Under the pieces are notes generated by a model. The model saw only the letters and a list, made by a program, of their open reading frames with translations. It was not told the origin of the DNA and did no database searches. From DATFLL01 sp035267785 (lineage in GTDB: Bacteria > Pseudomonadota > Gammaproteobacteria > DATFLL01): 31,567 bases of DNA. A program made the position numbers and the translations under genes. The stretch lies in assembly GCA_035267785.1 (NCBI GenBank), contig DATFLL010000058.1:1-31567 (forward strand), read 5' to 3'. Every line of letters starts with the position of its first letter. Positions within the stretch are counted from its first letter, which is position 1. Below are positions 7,837 to 15,868 of this stretch, piece by piece.

Positions 7837-8496
7837 TCAGCCGTTGCGCTCGGCCGGCGTCCAGCGCTCGGCCAACTCCGTGAGATTGTCACGATGGGTG
7901 ATAATCACAACCTCGTCGCCGGCCTTGAGGGCGCTGTCGTCCTCGGGCAGCAGAAACTTGTCGTCGCGGTAGATGCAGATCACGCGGCTCATCTTGGGCA
8001 GATCCAGCGCATCGATGCGCATCTCGTCCTCCTTGCGCGCGACGAACGAGAATCCTCGCGCCTCGTCGCGAATCATCGTCGACAGCTCCAGCGGATCCTT
8101 GCCCTCGAACATGTCCGCCAGATAACGCCCGATGGTGCGCGCGGGAATGATGGTATTCTCGAGCCCGAGCTCGATGCAGATGTGCTCGAACTCCGGGTCC
8201 TCGATCTTGGTAATGACCCGCCCGAAACCCAGGGAACGACCCACGAGGCTGGCGATGATATTGGCCTGGTCGTTGTTGGTCAGACAATAGAGCACGTCGG
8301 TTTGGGTCGGATCGGCCTCGCGCAGGATGACAGGCTTGCTGCCGTCGCCGTGCAAAAAACCGCAGTCGAGCTCCTGGGAGAGCGCATCGATGCGTTCCTT
8401 GTCGCGCTCGACGATGACCACCTCGTGGCCCCGCCCGAGCAGCAGATGGGCCGTCTTGACCACGAGCGACCCCGCGCCCACAAATACCGCCCTCAT
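7837..8496 (-). CDS. TrkA-family potassium uptake regulatory subunit (single RCK unit)
   Basis: A 219-residue protein. The N-terminal Rossmann/RCK domain (VFVGAGSLVVKTA, then VVIVERD with the ribose-binding acidic residue, GDGS, and CLTNNDQANI) is followed by a TrkA-C domain (about 140-210, with DDSALKAGDEVVIITHRD). It has one N/C unit, about half the length of E. coli TrkA, as in KtrA-type proteins. The nucleotide motif reads GAGSLV, with Val in place of the third Gly. It should bind NAD(H) or ATP/ADP on the cytoplasmic face and gate the TrkH channel. Its ATG overlaps the trkH stop in an ATGA arrangement (8493-8496), indicating translational coupling with its partner. Confidence 0.92.
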   Translation of the reverse strand: MRAVFVGAGSLVVKTAHLLLGRGHEVVIVERDKERIDALSQELDCGFLHGDGSKPVILREADPTQTDVLYCLTNNDQANIIASLVGRSLGFGRVITKIEDPEFEHICIELGLENTIIPARTIGRYLADMFEGKDPLELSTMIRDEARGFSFVARKEDEMRIDALDLPKMSRVICIYRDDKFLLPEDDSALKAGDEVVIITHRDNLTELAERWTPAERNG

Positions 8497-9974
8497 GGCG
8501 TCTCACCCCGCTTGCCGAACCAGGTCGGAGGATAGAATAGTACCAGCAGGGCGACGATTTCCAAACGGCCGAGCAGCATATCCAGGCACAGGATTACCTT
8601 CAGCGGCGCGGCAAGCGCGTGCGAGGTGATCCCCGTGGACAGACCGACAGTCGCCGTCGCCGAGGTCACCTCGAACAGTGCGTCGAGGGGGTCAAAACCG
8701 TAAACAAGGAACGCCAGCCAGGACAACAGCGCAACAAGCGCGAACAACACCACCAGAAGCAGTGCGCGCACGACATCCTCCTGCTCGAGCGCGCGACCGC
8801 CCACACGCGGCGTGACCACGGCGTGGGTCGGAATGGCGGAACGGCGCACCGTGAACTGCACGATTCGCAGGACGACGATCAGGCGCAGCATCTTGATGCC
8901 GCCGGCGGTCGATCCCACGCCGCCGCCGACTGCCATGGCGGCAATCAACACCAGCTTGGCGGGCGCTGCCAACGCGACGATGGGCACACTCGTGAACCCG
9001 GTGGTCGTCTGCGCCGAGATGCCCAACAGCATCCCGTCGGCCAGCGCACGACCAAATCCGAGCGGTGCACCCCCGCCGGCAGCGGGCGTTTGTGCCATGA
9101 ACACGGTCAGCAGCACACCGACCAGGAGCGTGGCGGCCGCCAGGGCCCGCAGCTCCACGTCGCGAAGCACCGCACGCCATTCGCCGTGCACGGCCCGATA
9201 GTAGAGGACCAGAGGCACAGCGCCGCAAAAGGCAATGGCCATGACACCAAAGCGCATGGACCAGCGATCCAGACCCGCCAGGCTCGCATTGAAGGTGGAA
9301 AAGCCGCCCGTCGACACCGCAGCGAGCACGTGGCTCACGGCCTCGAAGCCGCCCATCCCCAGCGCCCACAACAGCGCGACACCGAAAACGGTCAGTGCCA
9401 CGTACACGGCAAGCATACGCCGCGCATGCGTACGAGCGGTGGTGGCGAGCGCTTCACCGACGACCGGTTCGGCGAGCCGGCGCGCGGCCATGTGGTGGCC
9501 CATCAGCAGGGCGAGCGAGAGCACCACAATCCCCAACCCGCCGTACCACTGCATCCACGCGCGCAGAAACAAAAAGGTGTGGGGACGGCCGTTCAAGTGC
9601 GCCAGCGTGGACAGCCCCGTGGTGGTCACGCCGGAGACGGACTCGAACCAGGCGTCCAGGCCGCCCAACCCGGCCGCCATCATCGGGTACGTCATCAGTG
9701 CCGAGGCAATAATGAAGGTGAGCGCAACGAGGACCAAGGCCTCGTTGGCCTGAATGTGCGGCGGTGTGGGCAGGCGCATCAGCGGCCAGCCGGTCAACAG
9801 GAGCACGGCGATCACCGCGCCCAGGCGCCAGGTGAACGCATATTCTCCGTACCACAAAGAGACCAGCAGGGGAGCGACCGTCAGGGCGGCAAGGACCACG
9901 AACAACTGTCCCAGATAGTGGCCCACGGCGCGCGGGCGCACCGCGTAGGTCAATGCCGCAATGCCTTGTTCCAA
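8493..9974 (-). CDS. trkH: TrkH-family potassium transporter
   Basis: A 493-residue integral membrane protein with the four pore-loop repeats of the Trk/Ktr/HKT superfamily in order: SGVTTTGLSTL, AVSTGGFSTF, SAQTTTGFTSVP and SATATVGLSTGI. Each carries a selectivity Gly. It imports K+ with the TrkA subunit encoded immediately downstream (4-bp overlap). The start is a TTG at 9974 with a GAGG site about nine bases upstream. The N-terminus LTYAVRPRAVGHYLGQLFVVLA directly precedes the first membrane segment. It is divergent from the cation/proton antiporter at 10148, so K+ import and Na+/K+ exchange genes share a promoter region. Confidence 0.95.
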   Translation of the reverse strand: MEQGIAALTYAVRPRAVGHYLGQLFVVLAALTVAPLLVSLWYGEYAFTWRLGAVIAVLLLTGWPLMRLPTPPHIQANEALVLVALTFIIASALMTYPMMAAGLGGLDAWFESVSGVTTTGLSTLAHLNGRPHTFLFLRAWMQWYGGLGIVVLSLALLMGHHMAARRLAEPVVGEALATTARTHARRMLAVYVALTVFGVALLWALGMGGFEAVSHVLAAVSTGGFSTFNASLAGLDRWSMRFGVMAIAFCGAVPLVLYYRAVHGEWRAVLRDVELRALAAATLLVGVLLTVFMAQTPAAGGGAPLGFGRALADGMLLGISAQTTTGFTSVPIVALAAPAKLVLIAAMAVGGGVGSTAGGIKMLRLIVVLRIVQFTVRRSAIPTHAVVTPRVGGRALEQEDVVRALLLVVLFALVALLSWLAFLVYGFDPLDALFEVTSATATVGLSTGITSHALAAPLKVILCLDMLLGRLEIVALLVLFYPPTWFGKRGETP

Positions 9975-10147
9975 GTCATCTGCCTCGTCGCGTAGCCGCG
10001 CGCCGGGGCCGCGGCCGATGTTCGCATGCTAACAGAGGCGGGCTCGGCGGGCGCCCCCTTGGGCGGCGGTGACGGTCGGCGTCTGGGCGGGTGCGCCGGC
10101 GGCTGGTAAAGTGAGGCCCTCGCACCGGCGCCACGGCACACAACCTT

Positions 10148-12016
10148 ATGCACTCACACCTGACCCTCGTCCTCGCCTCCATAGCCGCGCTGGGCATGTT
10201 GGCCCAGTGGCTCGCCTGGCGAGTGCGCCTGCCGGCCATCGTGCTGCTCACGGTGTTCGGGCTCATCGCCGGACCGGCGAGCGGCTGGCTGCGCCCCAGC
10301 GCCGATCTCGGCGCCATGCTGGAGCCGCTGATCAAGCTCGGCGTGGCCGCGATTCTGTTCGAGGGGGGGTTGAGCCTTCAATTCCACGAGCTGCGCCAGG
10401 CCGCCGTCGGAGTGCGGCGCCTGGTGAGCATCGGCGTGGTCATCGCCCTGGCACTGGGCGGCGCCGCGGCCCACTACATCGGCGGCCTGTCCTGGCCCGT
10501 CGCCTGGGTGTTCGGCGCCATCATCGTGGTCACCGGTCCCACCGTCATCGTACCGATGCTGCGACAGGCCCGGCTGAACCGGCGCCCGGCGTCCTACCTC
10601 AAGTGGGAAGGGATCATCAACGATCCCATCGGCGCCCTCCTGGCGGTGCTCATCTTCGAATACTTCTCCCACGCCCAAGGCGATATCTTCCACGAGCTGC
10701 TGGGGCGGGTCGGTGCCGGCCTGCTCGCCGCCGCGGCGCTCGGCATCGGCGGCGGGCTGCTGCTTGGCAACGCCTTTCGCCGCGGCTACGTCCCCGAGTA
10801 TCTGAAGGGACCCGTATCGCTGGCCGCCGCGGTGGGCGTGTACGTGCTCGCCAATCTGGTGCTGGACGAATCCGGCCTGCTCGCGGCGACGATCCTGGGC
10901 ATCGTGCTCGGCAACATGCGCCTGCCGAGCATCGGCGAGATCAAGCGCTTCAAGGAGTACGTGGCCATCGTGCTGGTCTCGGCGGTGTTCCTGCTGCTCA
11001 CCGCCGATCTCGACCCGCACACGCTGCTGACGCTGGATTGGCGCAGTGTGGCACTGCTCGGCGCAATCCTCTTCGTAGTCCGGCCGGCGACGATCTTTTT
11101 GTCCACGATTGGCGCGGGCATGACGCTCGGCGAGCGCACACTGCTCGGCTGGATCGCCCCGCGCGGCATCGTTGCCGCGGCGGTGGCCGGTGTATTCGGC
11201 CCACAGCTGGCCGCCAAAGGCTATGCCGGGGCCGAGCTGCTGCTGCCGCTGGTGTTCGCCCTGATTCTGACCACGGTCGTGCTGCACGGCTTTTCCATCG
11301 GCTGGCTGGCGCGGCGTCTGAAGCTCAGCGCCCAGAGCCGAAACGGCGTACTCATCGTCGGTGCCTCGCCCTGGACCACGGCGCTGGCCGAGACGCTCAA
11401 GGGACTGGAAGTGCCGGTACTGATGGTCGACGGCTCCTGGCACCGTCTGCGCGCGGCGCGCCTGGCCGGCACACCGGTGTACTACGGCGACGTGCTGGCC
11501 GAGGCCGCCGAGTACCGCCTGGAGTTCAACGAGCTCGGCTATGTGCTGGCGGCAACGGACAACGACGCCTACAACACGCTGGTGTGCAGCCTCTACGCCA
11601 ACGAGGTCGGCCGCCACCGCGTGTTCCAGCTCCCCCAGTTCGCTGCCGACGAAAACGGCGCCAAGCGGCATACACGAACGACACGCGGCCTGGTCGCGCC
11701 GTCGCGCGATGCACAGTACGAGACGCTTATCGAGCGCTGGTACCGCGGCTGGACCTTCCAGAAGACTCACCTGACGGAGGAATTCGGCTTCGACGACTGC
11801 ATGGCGGCCTGTCCCGAAGGCGCCATTGCGGTGGCCCTGGTGCGCGGCAACGAGGAGGTGCTGTTTCTCTCGCCGGACTACAGCGCCAAGCCGCGCCCCG
11901 GCGACGTCGTGGTGTGGTTCGGCACCAAACAGGACAAACCCCGCACCGACGCCGACGCCGAGCCGGCGCAAACCGAACACAGACCGCGTTCCGGCGGCGG
12001 GGACCGGAAATCGTAA
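10148..12016 (+). CDS. NhaP-type (CPA1) cation/proton antiporter with C-terminal TrkA-N-like domain
   Basis: A 622-residue protein. Residues 1 to about 395 are a dozen or so membrane segments with the CPA1 features LFEGGLSL (71-77), VTGPTVIVPML and the ion-binding pair Asn158-Asp159 in IINDPIGALL. After a KLSAQSRNG linker, residues about 399-500 form a TrkA-N/RCK-like domain (VLIVGASPWTTALAETL, VLMVDGS, VYYGDVL, AATDNDAYNTLV), and the last 100 residues include a TrkA-C-like part. The exchanged ion (Na+ or K+) cannot be told. The RCK-like domain suggests nucleotide or ion gating. The ATG at 10148 has no strong ribosome binding site. The stop overlaps the next start (TAATG at 12014-12018). Confidence 0.9.
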   Translation: MHSHLTLVLASIAALGMLAQWLAWRVRLPAIVLLTVFGLIAGPASGWLRPSADLGAMLEPLIKLGVAAILFEGGLSLQFHELRQAAVGVRRLVSIGVVIALALGGAAAHYIGGLSWPVAWVFGAIIVVTGPTVIVPMLRQARLNRRPASYLKWEGIINDPIGALLAVLIFEYFSHAQGDIFHELLGRVGAGLLAAAALGIGGGLLLGNAFRRGYVPEYLKGPVSLAAAVGVYVLANLVLDESGLLAATILGIVLGNMRLPSIGEIKRFKEYVAIVLVSAVFLLLTADLDPHTLLTLDWRSVALLGAILFVVRPATIFLSTIGAGMTLGERTLLGWIAPRGIVAAAVAGVFGPQLAAKGYAGAELLLPLVFALILTTVVLHGFSIGWLARRLKLSAQSRNGVLIVGASPWTTALAETLKGLEVPVLMVDGSWHRLRAARLAGTPVYYGDVLAEAAEYRLEFNELGYVLAATDNDAYNTLVCSLYANEVGRHRVFQLPQFAADENGAKRHTRTTRGLVAPSRDAQYETLIERWYRGWTFQKTHLTEEFGFDDCMAACPEGAIAVALVRGNEEVLFLSPDYSAKPRPGDVVVWFGTKQDKPRTDADAEPAQTEHRPRSGGGDRKS

Positions 12017-13500
12017 TGTTCGAGGCCGTCGAACTGGGACGCAAGGTCTCCAAGGCGCAGTTCGCCGAACAGGTGCCGGCGCTGCGCACCGAGCTGCTCG
12101 CGGCCCAGCGCGAGGCCGAACGTGCGCAAGTCCCCGTAATTCTCGTCATCGCCGGGGTCGAAGGCGCCGGCAAGGGTTACGTCGTGAACCGCCTCAACGA
12201 GTGGCTGGACAGCCGCGGCGTGCGCACTCACGCCTTTTGGGACGAAACCGACGAGGAACGCGAACGCCCGCGGTATTGGCGATTCTGGCGCACACTGCCC
12301 CCCCGCGGGACCGTCGCTGTGCTGTTCGGGGCGTGGTATTCCGAAGCCATCGACGCGCACGTCGCCGGCCGGCTCGACGACAACGCGCTCGAGCGCCGGC
12401 TCGGGCGCGTCAACGCCCTGGAGCGCATGCTCACCGATGACGGCGCGCTCATCGTCAAATTCTGGTTTCACCTCTCACGCGAGGAACAGGCCAAACGGTT
12501 CAAGCAATTCGCCAAACGGGGCTCTCGGCGCCGCGGGCTAAATCGCCACGAAAAACGCTACGCCAAACACTACGACGAATTTATCCGCAGCGCCGAACGT
12601 GCCATCCGCCTGACCGACGGCGCCTGCCCCTGGCACCTGATCGAGGCGAACGACCGCCGGTATCGCGACCTGACGATGGGCCGTGCGCTGTTGACGGCGA
12701 TGCAGCGGCGCCTGGGCACACCTGCGGCCCCGCCCCCCGCCGCGCCCGCGACCGCCGAAATTGCAGAGGACCACGACGCCGCACCGTTGACCGTCCTGGA
12801 TCACATCGACCTCGCCCGCCGCGCCGACGAGGGCAGCTACCACGCACGCCTGCGCGACTACCAGGATGAGCTCAATCGACTGACGTGGCGCGCGTGGGAA
12901 ATGCGGCGCTCGACTGTCGCGGTGTTCGAGGGCTGGGACGCGGCCGGCAAGGGCGGGGCCATTCGCCGCGCGACGGCGCAGATCGATGCGCGGCTGTACA
13001 ACGTGATCTCCGTCGGCGCCCCGACGGACGAAGAGCGCGCCCATCACTACCTCTGGCGCTTCTGGCGCCACCTGCCTCGCGCCGGCTATGTCACGCTCTA
13101 CGACCGGTCCTGGTACGGGCGGGTTTTGGTCGAGCGGGTCGAGGGCTATGCCGAACGCGATGAATGGTCGCGCGCCTATCGGGAGATCACCGATTTCGAA
13201 GAACAGCTCTGCGAGCACGGGATCGCGTTGGCCAAATTCTGGATACACATCGATCCCGATGAACAACTGCGCCGTTTCCACCTGCGCGAGCGCACCCCCT
13301 GGAAACGCCACAAGATCGGCCCCGAGGACTGGCGCAATCGACAAAAATGGGATGAGTACAAGCTCGCGGTCAATGACATGGTCGAACATACCAGCACAAT
13401 CCATGCACCCTGGTCCCTGATCGCCGGCAACGACAAGAAATTCGCGCGACTGGAAATCCTGCGCCAGCTCTGTGCCCACATGCAGGCCCTGGTCGACTGA
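12016..13500 (+). CDS. pap: Polyphosphate:AMP phosphotransferase (two-domain PPK2)
   Basis: A 494-residue protein made of two fused PPK2 domains. The first has a P-loop GVEGAGKG at 47-54, DETDEERERPRYWRFWRTLP and FGAWYSEAI. The second has GWDAAGKG at 306-313, the HHYLWRFWRHLP segment, and the lid DRSWYGRVLVERVEG. Two-domain PPK2 enzymes (class II) transfer phosphate from polyphosphate to AMP, giving ADP. The C-terminal domain is the canonical catalytic one and the N-terminal one is divergent, as is usual. The frame is open far upstream, but that part lies over the antiporter in another frame. The ATG at 12016 starts the homologous protein and overlaps the antiporter stop by one base, so the two should be translationally coupled. 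Confidence 0.93.
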   Translation: MFEAVELGRKVSKAQFAEQVPALRTELLAAQREAERAQVPVILVIAGVEGAGKGYVVNRLNEWLDSRGVRTHAFWDETDEERERPRYWRFWRTLPPRGTVAVLFGAWYSEAIDAHVAGRLDDNALERRLGRVNALERMLTDDGALIVKFWFHLSREEQAKRFKQFAKRGSRRRGLNRHEKRYAKHYDEFIRSAERAIRLTDGACPWHLIEANDRRYRDLTMGRALLTAMQRRLGTPAAPPPAAPATAEIAEDHDAAPLTVLDHIDLARRADEGSYHARLRDYQDELNRLTWRAWEMRRSTVAVFEGWDAAGKGGAIRRATAQIDARLYNVISVGAPTDEERAHHYLWRFWRHLPRAGYVTLYDRSWYGRVLVERVEGYAERDEWSRAYREITDFEEQLCEHGIALAKFWIHIDPDEQLRRFHLRERTPWKRHKIGPEDWRNRQKWDEYKLAVNDMVEHTSTIHAPWSLIAGNDKKFARLEILRQLCAHMQALVD

Positions 13501-13745
13501 TCGCCGCGGACAACGCCGTCACAAATCACTCACCGATCCCTCAACGGCCCTGGGCAGCTCCAGCGCATCATCTAGTAAAGACGTAACCTATCGGGACGGC
13601 AGCGCATGAACCCGCCAAGACCGGTGCGCCACTCGAGCGTATTGAGAGTGCCGAATTCTCCGACGCACTGCTCGGCACCTCGCTCGCCCGGGCGATCCTC
13701 GCGCTGGTCTGGGCATTATCGGCCAGGTACTCGCACAGGCGGCAT
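13501..13745. other. Intergenic region after pap, no supported gene
   Basis: A convergent spacer of 245 bp between pap and the CDP-archaeol-synthase-like gene. A plus-strand frame open from 13591 has coding-like, GC-ending codons (encoding an ERIESAEFSDALLGTS-type peptide) but no ATG, GTG or TTG start, and it runs on antisense to the next gene. I see no terminator, promoter or RNA gene here. Confidence 0.4.
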
Positions 13746-14225
13746 TCATTGCCGGCCGCGCTGCCACAACGACGTCAGCAGCCATTCCAGTACGCAAAAG
13801 CCGGCAACGATCGCCGCGATATCGGCCGGGCCCAACGACAAAAAGCAGGCGGCCCCGAGCATGGGCAACAGGGACTCGGGGATCTGATCCACGCCCGGCA
13901 CCGGACCACCCGGCGCGACACCTCGGAGCCGCTTCCAGGCGCTGGAGCCCAGATCGCCCAGCATCGCCAGCGTACCGACCAACGCGCCGAGCCACAGCGG
14001 CCAGTCGACCGCCCAAGCGACCGCCGTCGAGGCGACGACGGCGGCGCCAATTCCGCGCAGGGTCTTGTGGTGGCCAAAGACAACGGTCTGAGGTCCGAGC
14101 GCCGGGCGCAGCAGGTCGTCCAGTGTCCACGCACAGCGGTGCCCGCAGCCCGCCTGTAGCGCCACCGGTGCCCCGTTGGCCAGCACCAGCATGGCGAGCA
14201 GGACCAGGTCGGTAAAACAGGCCAA
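13746..14225 (-). CDS. CDP-archaeol synthase-like (CarS/DUF46) membrane protein
   Basis: About 159 residues if started at the TTG at 14225. The alternative ATG at 14192 gives 148 residues. Family pattern: LANGAPVAL at the N-terminus, WTLDD, then FGHHKTLRG, a membrane segment, LGALVGTLAMLGDLGSSAWKRLRG, and PGVDQIPESLLPML. These match the CarS/DUF46 family, whose archaeal members transfer CMP to archaetidyl lipids; they are related to bacterial CdsA. Bacterial members have no established reaction, so the substrate here is open. No ribosome binding site decides between the two starts. Either start lies after the stop of the DnaJ-related gene (16 or 49 bp), suggesting co-transcription with it. 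The frame is open further upstream over the dnaJ-like gene, which I regard as shadow. Confidence 0.75.
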   Translation of the reverse strand: MACFTDLVLLAMLVLANGAPVALQAGCGHRCAWTLDDLLRPALGPQTVVFGHHKTLRGIGAAVVASTAVAWAVDWPLWLGALVGTLAMLGDLGSSAWKRLRGVAPGGPVPGVDQIPESLLPMLGAACFLSLGPADIAAIVAGFCVLEWLLTSLWQRGRQ

Positions 14226-14241
14226 GGGATACGAATGCCGT

Positions 14242-14874
14242 TCAGCCGCGGCCGACGCGCGCGAGCGTCGCCATTGCGGCGTTGAGTGCCTGCAGGCGCT
14301 CGGTGTCGCCACCGCGATCGGGGTGACAGTCCTGCGCAAGGCGGCGGTAACGGCGTTTGATGTCGGCGTCGCTGACGGGGTCGCTCAGTCCGAGCACCGC
14401 CAGTGCCTCGCTGCGCCCGGCGCGGGCCTCGTGACCGCTCCAGAAGCGTCCCAACATGTCTCGCAGTGCCGCGCGGTCCATCGCGGCCAGGTTTTCGAGG
14501 TCGCTGTAATAGCGGCGCAGGGGGTCGTGGTCGTGCGGCAGCGACGTCGAGGCCGGGGTCGCGCGGCGCAGACGGATACACAACGGGTCGATGTCCAACG
14601 TGCCTATGCGCTCGCGTGCCAGGCGGTCGGCGATGCGATAGAGCACGTGATACAGCACGAAGTGATGGCGAAACAGGGCAAGACTGTCGTCGAAGGCAAG
14701 CGTGGTGAATGGCGCCACGTCCTCGGCCTGGAGACGCTTGAGCAGTTCATACTCGCCGATGCCGCCTGGACAATCCCCTAACAGTGCCAGGACGCGGTCC
14801 TCCAGGACGTCCCAGGTATGGGAGGCCAGCGCGTCTGGTCCGGGCACCGCGCTATACGGTTCATCTCGGCTCAT
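14242..14874 (-). CDS. DnaJ-related J-domain protein
   Basis: A 210-residue protein. The N-terminal about 140 residues (LLKRLQ, FRHHFVLYHVLYRIADRL, LRRYYSDLENL) match the layout of the N-terminal domain of gammaproteobacterial DnaJ-related proteins. A short J domain closes the protein (about 157-210), with the HPD motif at residues 184-186 in CHPDRGGD. The J domain should stimulate a DnaK/Hsp70 ATPase. There is no Gly/Phe-rich or zinc-binding region, so it is not DnaJ itself. The ATG at 14874 (MSRDEP) has an AGGA site about eight bases upstream and is preferred over one 12 codons earlier. It sits 5' of the CarS-like gene and divergent from the unknown gene at 15050. Confidence 0.82.
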   Translation of the reverse strand: MSRDEPYSAVPGPDALASHTWDVLEDRVLALLGDCPGGIGEYELLKRLQAEDVAPFTTLAFDDSLALFRHHFVLYHVLYRIADRLARERIGTLDIDPLCIRLRRATPASTSLPHDHDPLRRYYSDLENLAAMDRAALRDMLGRFWSGHEARAGRSEALAVLGLSDPVSDADIKRRYRRLAQDCHPDRGGDTERLQALNAAMATLARVGRG

Positions 14875-15006
14875 AGAGTGATCCTGGATGGTGGCGCCGC
14901 GCGGGCGCAAGGCTGCAACGGGACACTGGCATTCCCGAGCGAGCTGCTGTAAACAACAAGGGACGGCCTAAAGGACACCGCCCGCAGGCCGATGATCTTC
15001 TCGTAA

Positions 15007-15026
15007 GGCGTCGCGGCAACGACGCC
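15007..15026 (+). promoter_or_regulatory. Perfect hairpin in the presumed 5' leader of the 15050 gene
   Basis: A 7-bp perfect stem (GGCGTCG 15007-15013, CGACGCC 15020-15026) with loop CGGCAA. It ends 23 bases before the ATG at 15050 and just before a strong AGGAGGGAG ribosome binding site. It could protect the message or modulate ribosome access. No U-tract follows, so it is not a terminator. Confidence 0.4.
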
Positions 15027-15049
15027 ACGGTGAGGAGGGAGATGTAACG

Positions 15050-15733
15050 ATGTCCCGACCCGACTTTGCCCGCACGGATACCAGCGCCCTCAGCGAGGCC
15101 GACCTGCAGTTCCTGATGGACAACTTCCCGCTGCCGGGACGCGACTTCAAGGAAATCGCAGAGGCCGTCAATCAATTTCCCTCGACGCTCGAGTCGATGC
15201 TGGAAAGCGACTTCGTCCTCGACTCGCTGCTTGGCAGCCGCGAGCTGCTGCTGCGGGTCTCGCCCTTTTTGTTCTTCAACGCGGTACTGCGTCGAGCCCT
15301 GCCAGCGCCCCGGCGCAGCGCCATCGAGCGCAAGGCCATCAACTACGTTGCGAACCTGTTGTGCGTATTTATTCATTCCGATCGCATGCATCGATTCCAG
15401 GCACACGAGCAGCGCGCCTTCGTCTACCTGTGGGAGATGATCGAGGAGGCCGAACGGGCCGACCCCAGGCGCCGCTTCCTGATCTATTCCCATATCGGCA
15501 ACTATTCACTCTACCTGAGCGGCCTATTCGCCGATTGGATTCGCCATCGCCATCGCTATGGACGGCGCAGCGTGGACCTGAAATTCTACAGCGACTTCGG
15601 GCGCGCCTATTTCGAGCGCGCATCGGACCATCAGATGGCGCGCGCCTACGAGCTCGACGACGTGTTCCTGCACCTGGCCGGCGCCTTTGACGACTACCGG
15701 CGCGCCCTGCACCAGCTTGCCCCGACCCACTGA
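15050..15733 (+). CDS. Conserved-looking uncharacterised protein, mostly helical
   Basis: A 227-residue protein with no signal peptide, no clear membrane segment and no motif I can name. It looks alpha-helical and rich in aromatic and charged residues. The most distinctive stretches are VSPFLFFNAVLRRAL (about 80-94), INYVANLLCVF, FLIYSHIGNYSLYLSGLF (about 143-160), RYGRRSVDLKFYSDFGRAYF and a C-terminal DDVFLHLAGAFDDYRRAL. The sequence looks like a compact single domain under constraint and not a random frame. The start is well supported: an AGGAGGGAG site stands just ahead of the ATG. It is followed at 135 bp by the HExxH protein gene on the same strand. I cannot assign a function. Confidence 0.8.
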   Translation: MSRPDFARTDTSALSEADLQFLMDNFPLPGRDFKEIAEAVNQFPSTLESMLESDFVLDSLLGSRELLLRVSPFLFFNAVLRRALPAPRRSAIERKAINYVANLLCVFIHSDRMHRFQAHEQRAFVYLWEMIEEAERADPRRRFLIYSHIGNYSLYLSGLFADWIRHRHRYGRRSVDLKFYSDFGRAYFERASDHQMARAYELDDVFLHLAGAFDDYRRALHQLAPTH

Positions 15734-15868
15734 CAGCCCGCCCCCCGTTTTCGGGAAAAGGTGCGCAGGGGCGATGCCGTACGGCCGTACAAAACCCGCT
15801 TGCCAACCACGAGCCCTCATCGGATACTCCGGGTCGAATCAGACGCGCAACGGCCCGGCACCTACGCG

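Noticed and set aside
10069..12015. Very long in-frame upstream extension of the polyphosphate:AMP phosphotransferase
   Set aside because: It runs over the antiporter gene in another frame and is Arg/Pro/Gly-rich low-complexity translation without homology; the ATG at 12016 starts the recognisable protein.
13591..14159. Plus-strand open frame with coding-like codons after pap
   Set aside because: No usable start codon in the first part, and from 13749 on it is antisense to the well-supported CarS-like gene; the bias is likely a GC-rich shadow.
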